64,000 bases of DNA from Streptomyces sp. NBC_01268 (GTDB taxonomy: Bacteria; Actinomycetota; Actinomycetes; Streptomycetales; Streptomycetaceae), in assembly GCF_036240795.1 (NCBI RefSeq), contig NZ_CP108454.1:5263501-5327500 (forward strand), written 5' to 3'. The notes below the pieces were generated by a model. It worked only from the letters and a program-made list of their open reading frames with translations. It was not told the origin of the DNA and ran no database searches. Shown here piece after piece: positions 25,664-33,986 of the stretch. A program made the translations under genes and the position numbers. Within the stretch, counting starts at the first letter, position 1; each line of letters opens with the position of its first letter.

Positions 25664-25704
25664 CGGGCCGGTCCGTATCCCCCCCCACGGACCGGCCCGT
25701 TTTT
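25664..25704 (+). terminator. Strong rho-independent terminator with T-tail
   Basis: CGGGCCGGTCCGT (25664-25676) pairs perfectly with ACGGACCGGCCCG (25687-25699) around a C-rich loop, followed by TTTTTCTTT. The 200 bp between the DUF2079 stop and this hairpin contain no gene; this could be a long 3' UTR or the body of a small RNA. Confidence 0.88.
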
Positions 25705-25744
25705 CTTTCCTCCGCCTCCGCCTCCGCCTCCGCCCAGGGGCGCG

Positions 25745-26782
25745 TCAGCCCCGGCCGGCCCAGATGTTGGTGCCCTCGGTGTCGACGGCGAAGGAGTCGA
25801 TCTCCTTCAGCTCCTCCTCCGTCAGCGGCGCCCCGGCGAGAGCCGCGATGTTCTCCTCCAGCTGGGCCACGCTCGACGCGCCGATCAGCGCCGAGGTCAT
25901 CCGCTCGTCCCGGAGCACCCACGCCAGCGCGAGCTGCGCCAGCGACTGGTCGCGCCGCTCGGCGATGTCCGCCAGGCCGCGCAGCCGGCGCAGCACCTCG
26001 CCGGAGAGCAGGTTCGGGTCGAGGGACTTGCCCTGGGTGGCCCGCGAGCCCTCCGGGATGCCCTTCAGGTACTTGTTGGTGAGCAGTCCCTGCGCCAGCG
26101 GCACGAAGGAGATGCAGCCCATGCCGGCCGCCTCCAGCGTGTCGAGGAGGCCGTCGTCCTCCGTCCAGCGGTTGATCATCGAGTACGAGGGCTGGTGGAT
26201 CAGGGCGGGGACGCCCATCTCCTTGAGGATCCGCGCGGCCTCGGCGGTCTGCTCGCTGTTGTACGAGGAGACGCCCACGTACAGCGCCTTGCCCTGCTGG
26301 ACGGCGGAGGCGAGCGCCCCCATCGTCTCCTCCAGCGGCGTGTGCGGGTCGAAGCGGTGCGAGTAGAAGATGTCGACGTAGTCGAGGCCCATCCGCTTCA
26401 GGGAGGCGTCGAGCGAGGACATCAGGTACTTGCGCGAGCCCCACTCGCCGTAGGGGCCGGGGTGCATCTCGTAGCCGGCCTTCGTCGAGACGATCAGCTC
26501 GTCCCGGTAGGGCGCGAAGTCCTGCGCGAAGATCTTGCCGAAGTTCAGCTCGGCGGAGCCGGGCGGCGGTCCGTAGTTGTTGGCCAGGTCGAAGTGGGTC
26601 ACGCCCAGGTCGAAGGCCCGGCGCAGGATCGCCCGCTGGGAGTCGAGGGTGCGGTCGTCGCCGAAGTTGTGCCACAGGCCGAGGGAGACCGCGGGCAGCT
26701 TGAGCCCGCTGCGGCCGGTGCGGCGGTACTCCATGGAGTCGTAGCGGTTCGAGGCGGCGCGGTACAGGGGGGAATCAGTCAC
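25745..26782 (-). CDS. Aldo/keto reductase, L-glyceraldehyde 3-phosphate reductase (YghZ) type
   Basis: The 345-residue (alpha/beta)8 reductase starts with GTG behind AAGGAG. The catalytic tetrad is visible: Asp and Tyr in THFDLANNYG, Lys in VSTKAGYEMHPGPYG and His in DIFYSHRFD. The KAGYEMHPGPYGEWGSRKYL region is typical of the YghZ subgroup, which reduces L-glyceraldehyde 3-phosphate with NADPH and detoxifies methylglyoxal. It is divergent from the cis-prenyltransferase gene, 110 bp away. Confidence 0.88.
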   Translation of the reverse strand: MTDSPLYRAASNRYDSMEYRRTGRSGLKLPAVSLGLWHNFGDDRTLDSQRAILRRAFDLGVTHFDLANNYGPPPGSAELNFGKIFAQDFAPYRDELIVSTKAGYEMHPGPYGEWGSRKYLMSSLDASLKRMGLDYVDIFYSHRFDPHTPLEETMGALASAVQQGKALYVGVSSYNSEQTAEAARILKEMGVPALIHQPSYSMINRWTEDDGLLDTLEAAGMGCISFVPLAQGLLTNKYLKGIPEGSRATQGKSLDPNLLSGEVLRRLRGLADIAERRDQSLAQLALAWVLRDERMTSALIGASSVAQLEENIAALAGAPLTEEELKEIDSFAVDTEGTNIWAGRG

Positions 26783-26892
26783 GTATCTCTCCTTATCACG
26801 GACTTGTGACAGTCCCGGGCTGGGAGCCCGTGACCCGTGCGCAGTAATGTGGCGGCTTCGGGGGGCCGACACTCATGGAGGGGTAAAGAACG

Positions 26893-27654
26893 GTGAACCT
26901 GCGTGACCTGGTGTACGGGCTGTACGCACGCCGGGTGGAAGGCCGACTCGACCACGCCCAGGTGCCCAAGCACATCGGTGTCATCCTCGACGGCAACCGC
27001 CGCTGGGCCAAGGCCGCCGGCGGCACCCCCGAGCAGGGTCACAAGGCCGGCGCGGACAAGATCCAGGAACTGCTCGGCTGGTGCTCCGAGACGGACGTCG
27101 AGGTCGTCACCCTGTGGATGCTCTCCACCGACAACCTGAGCCGCCCGGAGGAGCAGCTGGTCCCGCTGCTCGCGATCATCGAGGACGCGGTCCGCGCGCT
27201 CGCCGCCGACGGCCGCTGGCGGGTGCACCACGTGGGCACCATGGACCTCCTGCCGGCCCGCACCCAGTCCGTGCTGAAGGAGGCCGAGCAGGCCACCCAC
27301 GACAACACGGGGATACTCGTGAACGTCGCGGTGGGCTACGGCGGTCGCCAGGAGATCGCGGACGCGGTCCGCTCCCTGCTCCTGGAGCACGCGGAGAAGG
27401 GCACCAGCTTCGAGGAGCTCGCCGAGATCGTCGACGTCGAGCACATCTCCGAGCACCTCTACACCCGAGGCCAGCCCGACCCGGACCTGGTGATCCGCAC
27501 CAGCGGTGAGCAGCGCCTGTCCGGGTTCATGCTGTGGCAGAGCGCGCACTCCGAGTACTACTTCTGCGAGGTGCACTGGCCGGCCTTCCGCAAGGTCGAC
27601 TTCCTGCGCGCGCTGCGCGACTACGCGGCCCGTCACCGCCGCTTCGGTTCCTGA
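26893..27654 (+). CDS. uppS: Isoprenyl transferase (cis-prenyltransferase, UppS family)
   Basis: The 253-residue protein starts with GTG. The diphosphate-binding motif HIGVILDGNRRWA is near residue 27, GHKAG follows, and the C-terminal RTSGEQRLSGFMLWQ and SEYYFCEVHWPAF motifs are intact. The enzyme condenses isopentenyl diphosphate onto allylic diphosphates in cis configuration, making carrier lipid for cell wall synthesis. Streptomycetes often have two such genes; which paralogue this is cannot be told from sequence alone. A tandem repeat begins right after the stop. Confidence 0.92.
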   Translation: MNLRDLVYGLYARRVEGRLDHAQVPKHIGVILDGNRRWAKAAGGTPEQGHKAGADKIQELLGWCSETDVEVVTLWMLSTDNLSRPEEQLVPLLAIIEDAVRALAADGRWRVHHVGTMDLLPARTQSVLKEAEQATHDNTGILVNVAVGYGGRQEIADAVRSLLLEHAEKGTSFEELAEIVDVEHISEHLYTRGQPDPDLVIRTSGEQRLSGFMLWQSAHSEYYFCEVHWPAFRKVDFLRALRDYAARHRRFGS

Positions 27655-27658
27655 GGCC

Positions 27659-27743
27659 CCCCGGCACCACCGCCACCCCGGCACCACCGCCACCCCGGCA
27701 CCACCGCCACCCCGGCACCACCGCCACCCCGGCGTCACCGGCA
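27659..27743 (+). repeat. Five 17-bp tandem repeats just after the uppS stop
   Basis: Four perfect copies of CCCCGGCACCACCGCCA (27659-27675, -27692, -27709, -27726) and one diverged copy follow the stop codon by 4 bp. The unit is not a multiple of three and is noncoding. Confidence 0.92.
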
Positions 27744-27792
27744 TCCCCGGCACCGCCGGTGCCTTCGGCACCCCTGGTCACCCCTTGTTCAC

Positions 27793-27832
27793 GAACACGC
27801 CGTCATATGCCATGGCATGACGGCGTGTGTTC
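27793..27832. terminator. Long imperfect hairpin downstream of uppS
   Basis: GAACACGCCGTCAT on the left pairs with ATGACGGCGTGTGTTC on the right with small bulges, around the palindrome ATGCCATGGCAT. It probably terminates uppS transcription; being so symmetrical it could also be an operator for the genes downstream. Confidence 0.6.
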
Positions 27833-27854
27833 GAGGGCATATCCCTGGTGAAGT

Positions 27855-27965
27855 GAGCGGCACGGAGACCGCCACCCGGGAGGCCCTTTGCACCAGGACG
27901 ACCGTGCAGGACATGTACGGACGACGCGGAGGGCCGGAGCTCGGCCCGCGCATCGCGGCCTGAGC
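27855..27965 (+). CDS. Possible 36-residue small protein
   Basis: A GTG-started ORF of 36 codons has G or C at nearly all third positions. Its peptide begins MSGTETATREALC and ends GPELGPRIAA. A TGGTGAA lies upstream as a weak ribosome site. It sits between the uppS hairpin and the phoH gene and could be a leader peptide. It is supported only by composition. Confidence 0.3.
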
Positions 27966-28057
27966 CCGGTCCCATTCCGCAGCGACGGCGGCTCCACCGT
28001 GGGCGGAGCCGCCGCACCCCGACCTGACAGGGGTGCCCGAAGGGGGTCTGTCCTTCC

Positions 28058-29380
28058 GTGGTGACCAGCACTAAGCGCCGCTTGTCCGACAGGCGCACCT
28101 ATGTTCTCGACACCAGCGTCCTGCTGGCCGACCCGAGCGCGATGTCCCGCTTCGACGAGCACGAGGTCGTGCTCCCGATCGTCGTGGTCACCGAGCTGGA
28201 GGCCAAGAGGCACCACCCCGAACTCGGCTACTTCGCGCGCCAGGCCCTGCGCCTCCTCGACGACTTCCGGGTCCGGTACGGACGCCTCGACTCCCCGCTT
28301 CCCATCGGGGACCTGGGCGGGACGCTCCGCGTCGAACTCAACCACTCGGACCCCGGCGTCCTCCCGGCGGGCTACCGGCTGGGGGACAACGACTCACGGA
28401 TCCTCGCGGTCGCGCGCAACCTGCAGGCGGAGGGGTACGACGTCACGGTCGTCTCCAAGGACCTGCCGCTGCGCATCAAGGCGTCCTCGGTCGGTCTCCT
28501 CGCCGAGGAGTACCGGGCGGAACTCGCCATCACGGACTCCGGCTGGACCGGCATGTCCGAACTGGCCCTCTCCGCGGACCAGATCGACACCCTCTACGAG
28601 CAGGAGACGCTGCACGTGCCCGAGGCGGCCGAGCTGCCCGTGCACACCGGACTGGTCCTCCAGTCCGAGCGCGGCAAGGCGCTCGGCCGGGTCGCGGCCG
28701 ACGGCGGCGTCCGGCTGGTGCGCGGCGACCGGGAGGTCTTCGGGATCCGCGGCCGCAGCGCCGAACAGCGGATCGCGCTGGACCTGCTGCTCGACCCGGA
28801 CGTCGGCATCGTCTCGATGGGCGGCCGGGCCGGCACCGGCAAGTCGGCGCTCGCGCTCTGCGCGGGCCTGGAGGCGGTCCTGGAGCGCCGTCAGCACCAG
28901 AAGGTGATGGTCTTCCGTCCGCTGTACGCGGTCGGCGGCCAGGAGCTCGGCTATCTGCCGGGCACCGAGGCCGAGAAGATGAGCCCCTGGGCCCAGGCGG
29001 TCTTCGACACCCTCTCGTCCGTGGCGGGACGTGAGGTGATCGAGGAGGTGCTCGGCCGGGGCATGCTGGAGGTGCTCCCGCTCACCCACATCCGGGGCCG
29101 CTCGCTGCACGACGCGTTCGTCATCGTGGACGAGGCCCAGTCCCTGGAGCGGAACGTGCTGTTGACCGTTCTGTCCCGGATCGGGGCGAATTCCCGGGTC
29201 GTCCTCACCCATGACGTCGCCCAGCGCGACAACCTGCGGGTCGGGCGGTACGACGGAGTGGTCGCCGTGGTCGAGAAGTTGAAGGGGCATCCGCTCTTCG
29301 CGCACATCACGCTCACCCGCTCCGAGCGCTCGCAGATCGCCGCGCTCGTGACCGAAATGCTGGAGGACGGGCAGATCTGA
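28058..29380 (+). CDS. PhoH-family ATPase with N-terminal PIN domain (PhoH2 type)
   Basis: The 440-residue protein starts with GTG. The PIN domain (about 12-160) has acidic residues in [18 protein letters not shown] and GDNDSRIL. The PhoH ATPase (about 225-440) has Walker A GRAGTGKS and Walker [12 protein letters not shown]. PhoH2 proteins are sequence-specific RNA helicase/RNases, often paired with a small antitoxin (PhoAT) in mycobacteria. No clear antitoxin is seen here, except the speculative 36-residue ORF upstream. A strong hairpin follows the stop. Confidence 0.9.
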   Translation: MVTSTKRRLSDRRTYVLDTSVLLADPSAMSRFDEHEVVLPIVVVTELEAKRHHPELGYFARQALRLLDDFRVRYGRLDSPLPIGDLGGTLRVELNHSDPGVLPAGYRLGDNDSRILAVARNLQAEGYDVTVVSKDLPLRIKASSVGLLAEEYRAELAITDSGWTGMSELALSADQIDTLYEQETLHVPEAAELPVHTGLVLQSERGKALGRVAADGGVRLVRGDREVFGIRGRSAEQRIALDLLLDPDVGIVSMGGRAGTGKSALALCAGLEAVLERRQHQKVMVFRPLYAVGGQELGYLPGTEAEKMSPWAQAVFDTLSSVAGREVIEEVLGRGMLEVLPLTHIRGRSLHDAFVIVDEAQSLERNVLLTVLSRIGANSRVVLTHDVAQRDNLRVGRYDGVVAVVEKLKGHPLFAHITLTRSERSQIAALVTEMLEDGQI

Positions 29381-29399
29381 CCTGAATCGCACCGCAGTT

Positions 29400-29441
29400 G
29401 GCGCCGCCCGGCAAAGCGCAGGATCTTAGCCGGGCGGCGCC
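29400..29441 (+). terminator. 13-bp hairpin after phoH
   Basis: GGCGCCGCCCGGC (29400-29412) pairs perfectly with GCCGGGCGGCGCC (29429-29441) around a 16-nt loop, 20 bp after the stop codon. It isolates phoH from the long leader of the next gene. Confidence 0.75.
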
Positions 29442-29740
29442 GCGTTGTCCGCCGTATCGCCCAAAACCCGTGCGTCTGTTCAGGTGTGAGCTTTCACACG
29501 CAGTGGGGAATTGCCTTGCGGTACAGGCGTCCGGCAGAGTCTTGCTTCCGTCAGGCCCCGCATACGGCACACGTGCACCCTCAGCGGTGTGGCACCACAC
29601 AACTGAACAGCCGTCAGCCGTATGCCGCCCACAGCACCACGGGCCCGTGTCTTCTGTGACCCAGCAGTTCGGAGACCAGCGCCAGGGGCACGATTTCGCC
29701 CGCTTGGTCACCTGCGCGGGCGATGCTGGAAGGAAACCGT
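29442..29740 (+). promoter_or_regulatory. Long leader; candidate ydaO-type cyclic di-AMP riboswitch
   Basis: The 299 bp before the SLT-like gene contain no ORF. Near its end, TTGGTCACCTGCGCGGGCG followed by GGAAGGA closely resembles the 3' part of actinobacterial ydaO riboswitches (TCACCT..GC.GGGCG..GAAGGA). A GTGGGGAATTGCC segment at about 29503 resembles the 5' conserved GGGGA part. Such riboswitches control cell-wall hydrolase genes in Streptomyces, which fits the downstream gene. A covariance search is needed to decide. Confidence 0.45.
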
Positions 29741-30433
29741 GTGAGCCGGATCTCGGTCCGGGGATTCGCGGTGGCTTCGGCCACTGCGGTCACCACTGTC
29801 GGCGCCGTCGTCGGCGTCGCCTCGGGCAATGCCGCGCAGCCTGCGGACGACAACTTCGAGGCCACCGCGGCCGACACCACGCTGCTCGCGGACATTCCCG
29901 CGGGCGAGCAGGCCCAGGTACAGGTCTCCTCCCTCTCGGAGCAGGCCGACGTGCAGGCCGCCGCTGCCGACTCCCTCGCGCGCAAGTCCGCCGAGGAAGC
30001 CGCCCGCGTGCAGGCAGCCAAGGACGCCGAGGCGAAGAAGAAGGCCGCTGACAAGGCCGAGAAGGAGCGCAAGGAAGAGGCCGAGCGGGCCAACCGCTCC
30101 TCCCTGCGCGACGCGAGCAGCTTCTCCGCCCAGGGCTCGTACAGCGTCTCCGAGGTCAAGGCGATGGCTCGCCAGATGATCCCGGCCGACCAGTTCCAGT
30201 GCTTCAGCAACATCGTGGACCACGAGTCCGGGTGGAACTACCGCGCGGTCAACGCGGGCTCGGGCGCCTACGGCCTGGTCCAGGCGCTCCCCGGCTCGAA
30301 GATGTCCTCGGCCGGCGCCGACTGGCAGACCAACCCCGCCACCCAGATCAAGTGGGGCCTGAGCTACATGGACGGCCGTTACGGCAGCCCGTGCGGCGCC
30401 TGGTCCTTCTGGCAGGCCAACCGCTGGTACTAG
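29741..30433 (+). CDS. Secreted transglycosylase (SLT/lysozyme-like) domain protein
   Basis: The 230-residue protein starts with GTG behind AAGGA. It has a signal peptide (ending near residue 33) and a coiled, Ala/Lys/Glu-rich region (about 55-125; AKDAEAKKKAADKAEKERKE). The C-terminal lytic domain (about 145-230) has the catalytic Glu in DHESGWNYRAVN and YGLVQALPGSKM. It probably cuts peptidoglycan during growth or germination. An in-frame ATG at 29723 lies within the ribosome-site region and was not chosen. Confidence 0.88.
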   Translation: MSRISVRGFAVASATAVTTVGAVVGVASGNAAQPADDNFEATAADTTLLADIPAGEQAQVQVSSLSEQADVQAAAADSLARKSAEEAARVQAAKDAEAKKKAADKAEKERKEEAERANRSSLRDASSFSAQGSYSVSEVKAMARQMIPADQFQCFSNIVDHESGWNYRAVNAGSGAYGLVQALPGSKMSSAGADWQTNPATQIKWGLSYMDGRYGSPCGAWSFWQANRWY

Positions 30434-30453
30434 TACCGGCCGCTCAACTTCGC

Positions 30454-30486
30454 GCAGCCCCTCGCCGTCCTACGGTGGGGGGCTGC
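30454..30486 (+). terminator. Hairpin after the SLT-domain gene
   Basis: GCAGCCCC (30454-30461) pairs with GGGGCTGC (30479-30486) across a 17-nt loop, shortly after the stop codon. Confidence 0.5.
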
Positions 30487-30529
30487 GTGCGTGTAGGTTC
30501 GGGGGTTCGGAGGGGGAGAGGGAAAGAGC

Positions 30530-32014
30530 ATGTCGAGACTGCCAGGATGGCTGAACCGGTTGGGCGCCAGCTTCAGCCGCATGGGCGAGCGCCTTGACGA
30601 GCGCCGCGCGGAGGCCGAACGCGGGGACCCGCTGGGTCCGCCGTACGTCGTCCCGGACGTCCCGGCGTACGCGCCCGCGTCCGCCGCCACGCCCGCTCCC
30701 GCTGCCGCGGCCGCCACCACCGTGTCCGTCGCGGACCCGGTCGCGGACCCGCGCCCCGGCCCGGACAAGGGCGGGCCCAGCGGGCCGGACCCGGAAGCCG
30801 GCGAGGCCGCGGCCTCCACCGCCTCCGTCCCGGCACCGCCCGCCTACGCGCCCGCCGTCGCCGCCCGGCCCGACCCCGTCGCCGCGATCCCGTGGGGCAT
30901 GCGGGTCGCCGCCGAGGCCGGCTGGCGGCTGCTCGTCCTGGCCGGCACGGTCTGGGTGCTGATGAAGGTGATCAGCTCCGTCCAGTTGGTCGTGCTCGCC
31001 TTCGTCGCCGCCCTCCTCATCACCGCGCTGCTCCAGCCCACGGTCGCCCTGCTGCGCCGCAAGGGCCTGCCCCGCGGTCTGGCCACCGCCGTCACCGCCG
31101 TCTCCGGCTTCGTCGTGATGGGCCTGGTCGGCTGGTTCGTGGTCTGGCAGGTGATGGACAACATCGACAACCTCTCCGACCAGGTCAGGGAGGGCATCGA
31201 CGACCTCAAGCGCTGGCTGCTCGACAGTCCGTTCCACGTGACCGAGTCGCAGATCAACGACATCGCGAAGAACCTCAGCGACACCATCGGCGCCAACGCC
31301 GAGCAGATCACCTCCGCCGGGCTCCAGGGCGTGACCGTGATCGTCGAGGCGATGACCGGCATCCTGCTCGCCATGTTCTCCACCCTCTTCCTCCTCTACG
31401 ACGGGAAGAAGGTCTGGGAGTGGACGCTGAAGCTGGTGCCCGCGCAGGCCAGGCCCGGCGTCGCCGGAGCCGGTCCGCGGGCCTGGCGCACCCTCACCGC
31501 GTACGTCCGCGGCACGGTGCTCGTCGCCCTGATCGACGCCGTCTTCATCGGCCTCGGGCTCTACTTCCTCGACGTGCCGATGGCCGTGCCGCTCGCCGTC
31601 TTCATCTTCCTCTTCGCCTTCATCCCGATGGTCGGCGCCGTGCTCTCCGGTGCCCTCGCCGTCGTCGTCGCGCTCGTCACCAACGGGGTGTTCACCGCCC
31701 TCATGGTGATCGTGGTGGTGCTCGCCGTGCAGCAGATCGAGGGCCACGTCCTCCAGCCGTTCATCCTCGGCCGGGCCGTGCGGGTGCACCCCCTCGCGGT
31801 GGTCCTCGCGGTCGCGGCCGGCGGACTGACCGCCGGCATCGGCGGCGCCGTCGTCGCCGTCCCGCTGGTCGCCGTCTCCAACACGGTGGTCGGCTACCTG
31901 CGGGCGTACAGCCACGAACAGGCCCTGCGCGCCTCACCGGAGCCGCGCGGTGCCACCGCCTTCGAGGTCGCGCCGACCCCCGCGCCGGGGGCGGCCGACC
32001 GGGTGGACGGATGA
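30530..32014 (+). CDS. AI-2E transporter family membrane protein
   Basis: The protein has 494 residues. The first 115 are a Pro/Ala/Asp-rich cytoplasmic tail. The rest is the AI-2E/PerM-type domain with about eight membrane segments, a QINDIAKNLSDTIGANAEQ coiled part, and the C-terminal FAFIPMVGAVLSGALA and QQIEGHVLQPFILGRAV motifs typical of the family. Family members include autoinducer exporters and Na+/H+ antiporters; the substrate here is unknown. The stop overlaps the next start (ATGA). Confidence 0.87.
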   Translation: MSRLPGWLNRLGASFSRMGERLDERRAEAERGDPLGPPYVVPDVPAYAPASAATPAPAAAAATTVSVADPVADPRPGPDKGGPSGPDPEAGEAAASTASVPAPPAYAPAVAARPDPVAAIPWGMRVAAEAGWRLLVLAGTVWVLMKVISSVQLVVLAFVAALLITALLQPTVALLRRKGLPRGLATAVTAVSGFVVMGLVGWFVVWQVMDNIDNLSDQVREGIDDLKRWLLDSPFHVTESQINDIAKNLSDTIGANAEQITSAGLQGVTVIVEAMTGILLAMFSTLFLLYDGKKVWEWTLKLVPAQARPGVAGAGPRAWRTLTAYVRGTVLVALIDAVFIGLGLYFLDVPMAVPLAVFIFLFAFIPMVGAVLSGALAVVVALVTNGVFTALMVIVVVLAVQQIEGHVLQPFILGRAVRVHPLAVVLAVAAGGLTAGIGGAVVAVPLVAVSNTVVGYLRAYSHEQALRASPEPRGATAFEVAPTPAPGAADRVDG

Positions 32015-32682
32015 TCTCGGAACCGGAGCTGGTCGGCGGTACGGAGTTCCCGGCCGCCCTGGAGCCACTCCCGGCCGAGCCGGCGCGGCGCGGGCCCCGG
32101 CGCCCCTGGCTGTGGGCCCTGGGCGGGGCGGTCGTCGCCTCGGCGGTGTGGGCCGGCGGCCTCGTCGCGTACGACCGGCAGGAGGACGGGCGCGGGCCGG
32201 ACCTGAAGGGCTACCGTCTCGGCGTCGACCCGTGCGGGCGGGCCAAGCTGGACGGGCTGGCCTCGGCCTTCGGGCGCAGGGGCGAGCCGACCAACCCCAT
32301 CACCGTGGAGCAGCCCGCCCTCTACCGGGCCCAGTGCATGGTGCCGCTGGAGGGGAAACCCCTCTTCTACGAGGTGCAGGTGACGTACACCGTGCACCGG
32401 GTCACGGACCCGGGCCCGGAGTTCGAGGCCCTGCTGAACGACCCGCTGGAGGGCGGCGAGCAGGTCTCCGGGGTCGGCGAGGTCGCCGAGTTCACGAACG
32501 GCGGCGGCCAGACGTCGCTGCGCGTCCTGGACGGGCAGGCGGTCATCGAGCTGACGCTCTCCCCGAACCTGATGTACGACGGCGTCGGCCCGCCGCCCGA
32601 GCCCCCCGAGCTCGACCCCGCGGCGACCCGCACCTTCCTCGTGGAGGACGTCACCGCGCTGATGGCGGCGCTGCGGGCATGA
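32011..32682 (+). CDS. Membrane-anchored protein of unknown function
   Basis: The 223-residue protein is translationally coupled to the AI-2E gene. It has a cytoplasmic N-terminus, one membrane helix (about 34-54), then an extracellular domain with two Cys (GVDPCGRAKL and YRAQCMVPL) that could form a disulfide. No known family was recognised. The coupling suggests it works with the transporter. The stop codon lies at the base of a very strong terminator. Confidence 0.75.
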   Translation: MISEPELVGGTEFPAALEPLPAEPARRGPRRPWLWALGGAVVASAVWAGGLVAYDRQEDGRGPDLKGYRLGVDPCGRAKLDGLASAFGRRGEPTNPITVEQPALYRAQCMVPLEGKPLFYEVQVTYTVHRVTDPGPEFEALLNDPLEGGEQVSGVGEVAEFTNGGGQTSLRVLDGQAVIELTLSPNLMYDGVGPPPEPPELDPAATRTFLVEDVTALMAALRA

Positions 32683-32727
32683 CACGAAGGGCCCCGGGGC
32701 GTGCTGCGCCCCGGGGCCCTTCGTGTC
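32681..32727. terminator. Perfect 21-bp bidirectional terminator
   Basis: Arms 32681-32701 and 32707-32727 are perfectly complementary around the 5-nt loop TGCTG. The stem begins inside the TGA of the upstream gene. It separates the convergent AI-2E and ahpCD transcripts. Confidence 0.9.
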
Positions 32728-32761
32728 GTACTCCTGCGGAGTCCCGCGTACGGACCCGGCC

Positions 32762-33295
32762 CTACTCGGCCAGGACCGCCTCGGCGTCCAGCGTGACGCC
32801 GACGGCCTGGATGACCGCGGCGATCTTCACGGCCTCCTGGATCGTCTCGCGGTCGACGCCGGCCTTGCGCAGGACCTGCTCGTGCGAGTCCAGGCACTGG
32901 CCGCAGCCGTTGATCGCGGAGACGGCCAGCGACCACAGCTCGAAGTCGACCTTGTCGACGCCCGGGTTGCCGATGACGTTCATCCGCAGACCGGCGCGCA
33001 TCGTCCCGTACTCCGGGTCCGACAGCAGGTGCCGGGTCCGGTAGAAGACGTTGTTCATCGCCATGATCGCGGCGGCCGACTTGGCGGCCTGGTACGCCTC
33101 GGGCTTCAGGTTGGCCTGGGCCTCGGGCTCCAGCTCCTTGAGTACCTTCGGCGAACGCGAGGCGATCGCGCAGGCGAGCACCGTGCCCCACAGCTGCTGC
33201 TGCGGGAGGTCGCTGTTGCCGATGACCGAGCCGAGGTTCAGCTTGAGGTCCTTGGCGAAGTCCGGGACGGCGGCCTTCAGCTCATCGAGCGCCAT
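32762..33295 (-). CDS. ahpD: Alkyl hydroperoxide reductase AhpD
   Basis: The 177-residue all-helical carboxymuconolactone-decarboxylase-fold protein has the redox motif C131-G-Q-C134 followed by H138 ([10 protein letters not shown]). AhpD reduces AhpC using lipoamide-linked electron supply. ATG 33295 was chosen over a GTG at 33301; both lie at the end of ahpC, so the genes are coupled in one operon under OxyR. Confidence 0.95.
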   Translation of the reverse strand: MALDELKAAVPDFAKDLKLNLGSVIGNSDLPQQQLWGTVLACAIASRSPKVLKELEPEAQANLKPEAYQAAKSAAAIMAMNNVFYRTRHLLSDPEYGTMRAGLRMNVIGNPGVDKVDFELWSLAVSAINGCGQCLDSHEQVLRKAGVDRETIQEAVKIAAVIQAVGVTLDAEAVLAE

Positions 33296-33297
33296 GC

Positions 33298-33852
33298 TCA
33301 CTCACCGGCCAGGAGCGCGCCGGCGTCCAGGGTGTCCTCACCCTTGTTCCAGTTGCACGGGCACAGCTCGTCGGTCTGCAGGGCGTCCAGGACCCGCAGG
33401 ACCTCCTTGGGGTTACGGCCCACGGAGCCGGCGGTCACCATGGTGAACTGGATCTCGTTGTTCGGGTCGACGACGAAGACGGCGCGCTGGGCGAAGCCGT
33501 CGGCACCCTCGACGCCGCAGTCGCGCATGAGCTCGTGCTTCGAGTCGGCGAGCATCGGGAAGGGCAGGTCACGCAGGTCGGCGTGGTCCTTGCGCCAGGC
33601 GTGGTGCACGAACTCGGAGTCGCCGGAGACGCCGAGGATCTGGGCGTCGCGGTCGGCGAACTCGTCGTTCAGCTTGCCGAAGGCGGCGATCTCGGTGGGG
33701 CAGACGAAGGTGAAGTCCTTCGGCCAGAAGAACACCACGCGCCACTTGCCCTCGTAGGCCTTGTGGTCGATCTGCTCGAACTCCTTGCCGCTCTCCAGCG
33801 ACACGCAGGCGGTCAGGTCGTAGGTGGGGAACTTGTCACCGACAGTGAGCAC
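33298..33852 (-). CDS. ahpC: Alkyl hydroperoxide reductase AhpC (peroxiredoxin)
   Basis: The 184-residue typical 2-Cys peroxiredoxin has its peroxidatic Cys51 in [12 protein letters not shown]. The resolving Cys is in [10 protein letters not shown] near the C-terminus. It reduces hydrogen peroxide and organic peroxides. The GTG start has an AAGGAG site at a good distance. It is divergent from oxyR and is expected to be activated by oxidised OxyR. Confidence 0.95.
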   Translation of the reverse strand: MLTVGDKFPTYDLTACVSLESGKEFEQIDHKAYEGKWRVVFFWPKDFTFVCPTEIAAFGKLNDEFADRDAQILGVSGDSEFVHHAWRKDHADLRDLPFPMLADSKHELMRDCGVEGADGFAQRAVFVVDPNNEIQFTMVTAGSVGRNPKEVLRVLDALQTDELCPCNWNKGEDTLDAGALLAGE

Positions 33853-33986
33853 GCGCTCTCCTTGCAGTTCGGAAGGGTCCCTTTTGAGGTCTTCCGTGAG
33901 GGGTTGGACGAATCCCCAGCATGGCACGGAGTGCATTGATCAGTGAAATAGCTAGACTGGCTCAGGTTGATCGAAGGTGGTTATCA
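33853..33986. promoter_or_regulatory. oxyR-ahpC divergent control region
   Basis: The 134-bp region is A/T richer than its surroundings. It contains ATAGCTAGAC and repeats of ATCAGTGA (33938-33945 and 33983-33990) and TTGATC (33935, 33966). An OxyR-type site is expected here by gene order; the exact half-sites could not be fixed. Confidence 0.6.

Noticed and set aside
30470..31915. 481-codon - strand frame opposite the AI-2E transporter
   Set aside because: His/Asp/Glu-rich antisense shadow of a membrane protein gene.
33921..33986. Extended oxyR start at ATG 33921
   Set aside because: It would place the shared ahpC/oxyR promoter inside coding sequence and adds a non-conserved leader containing a TTA codon.
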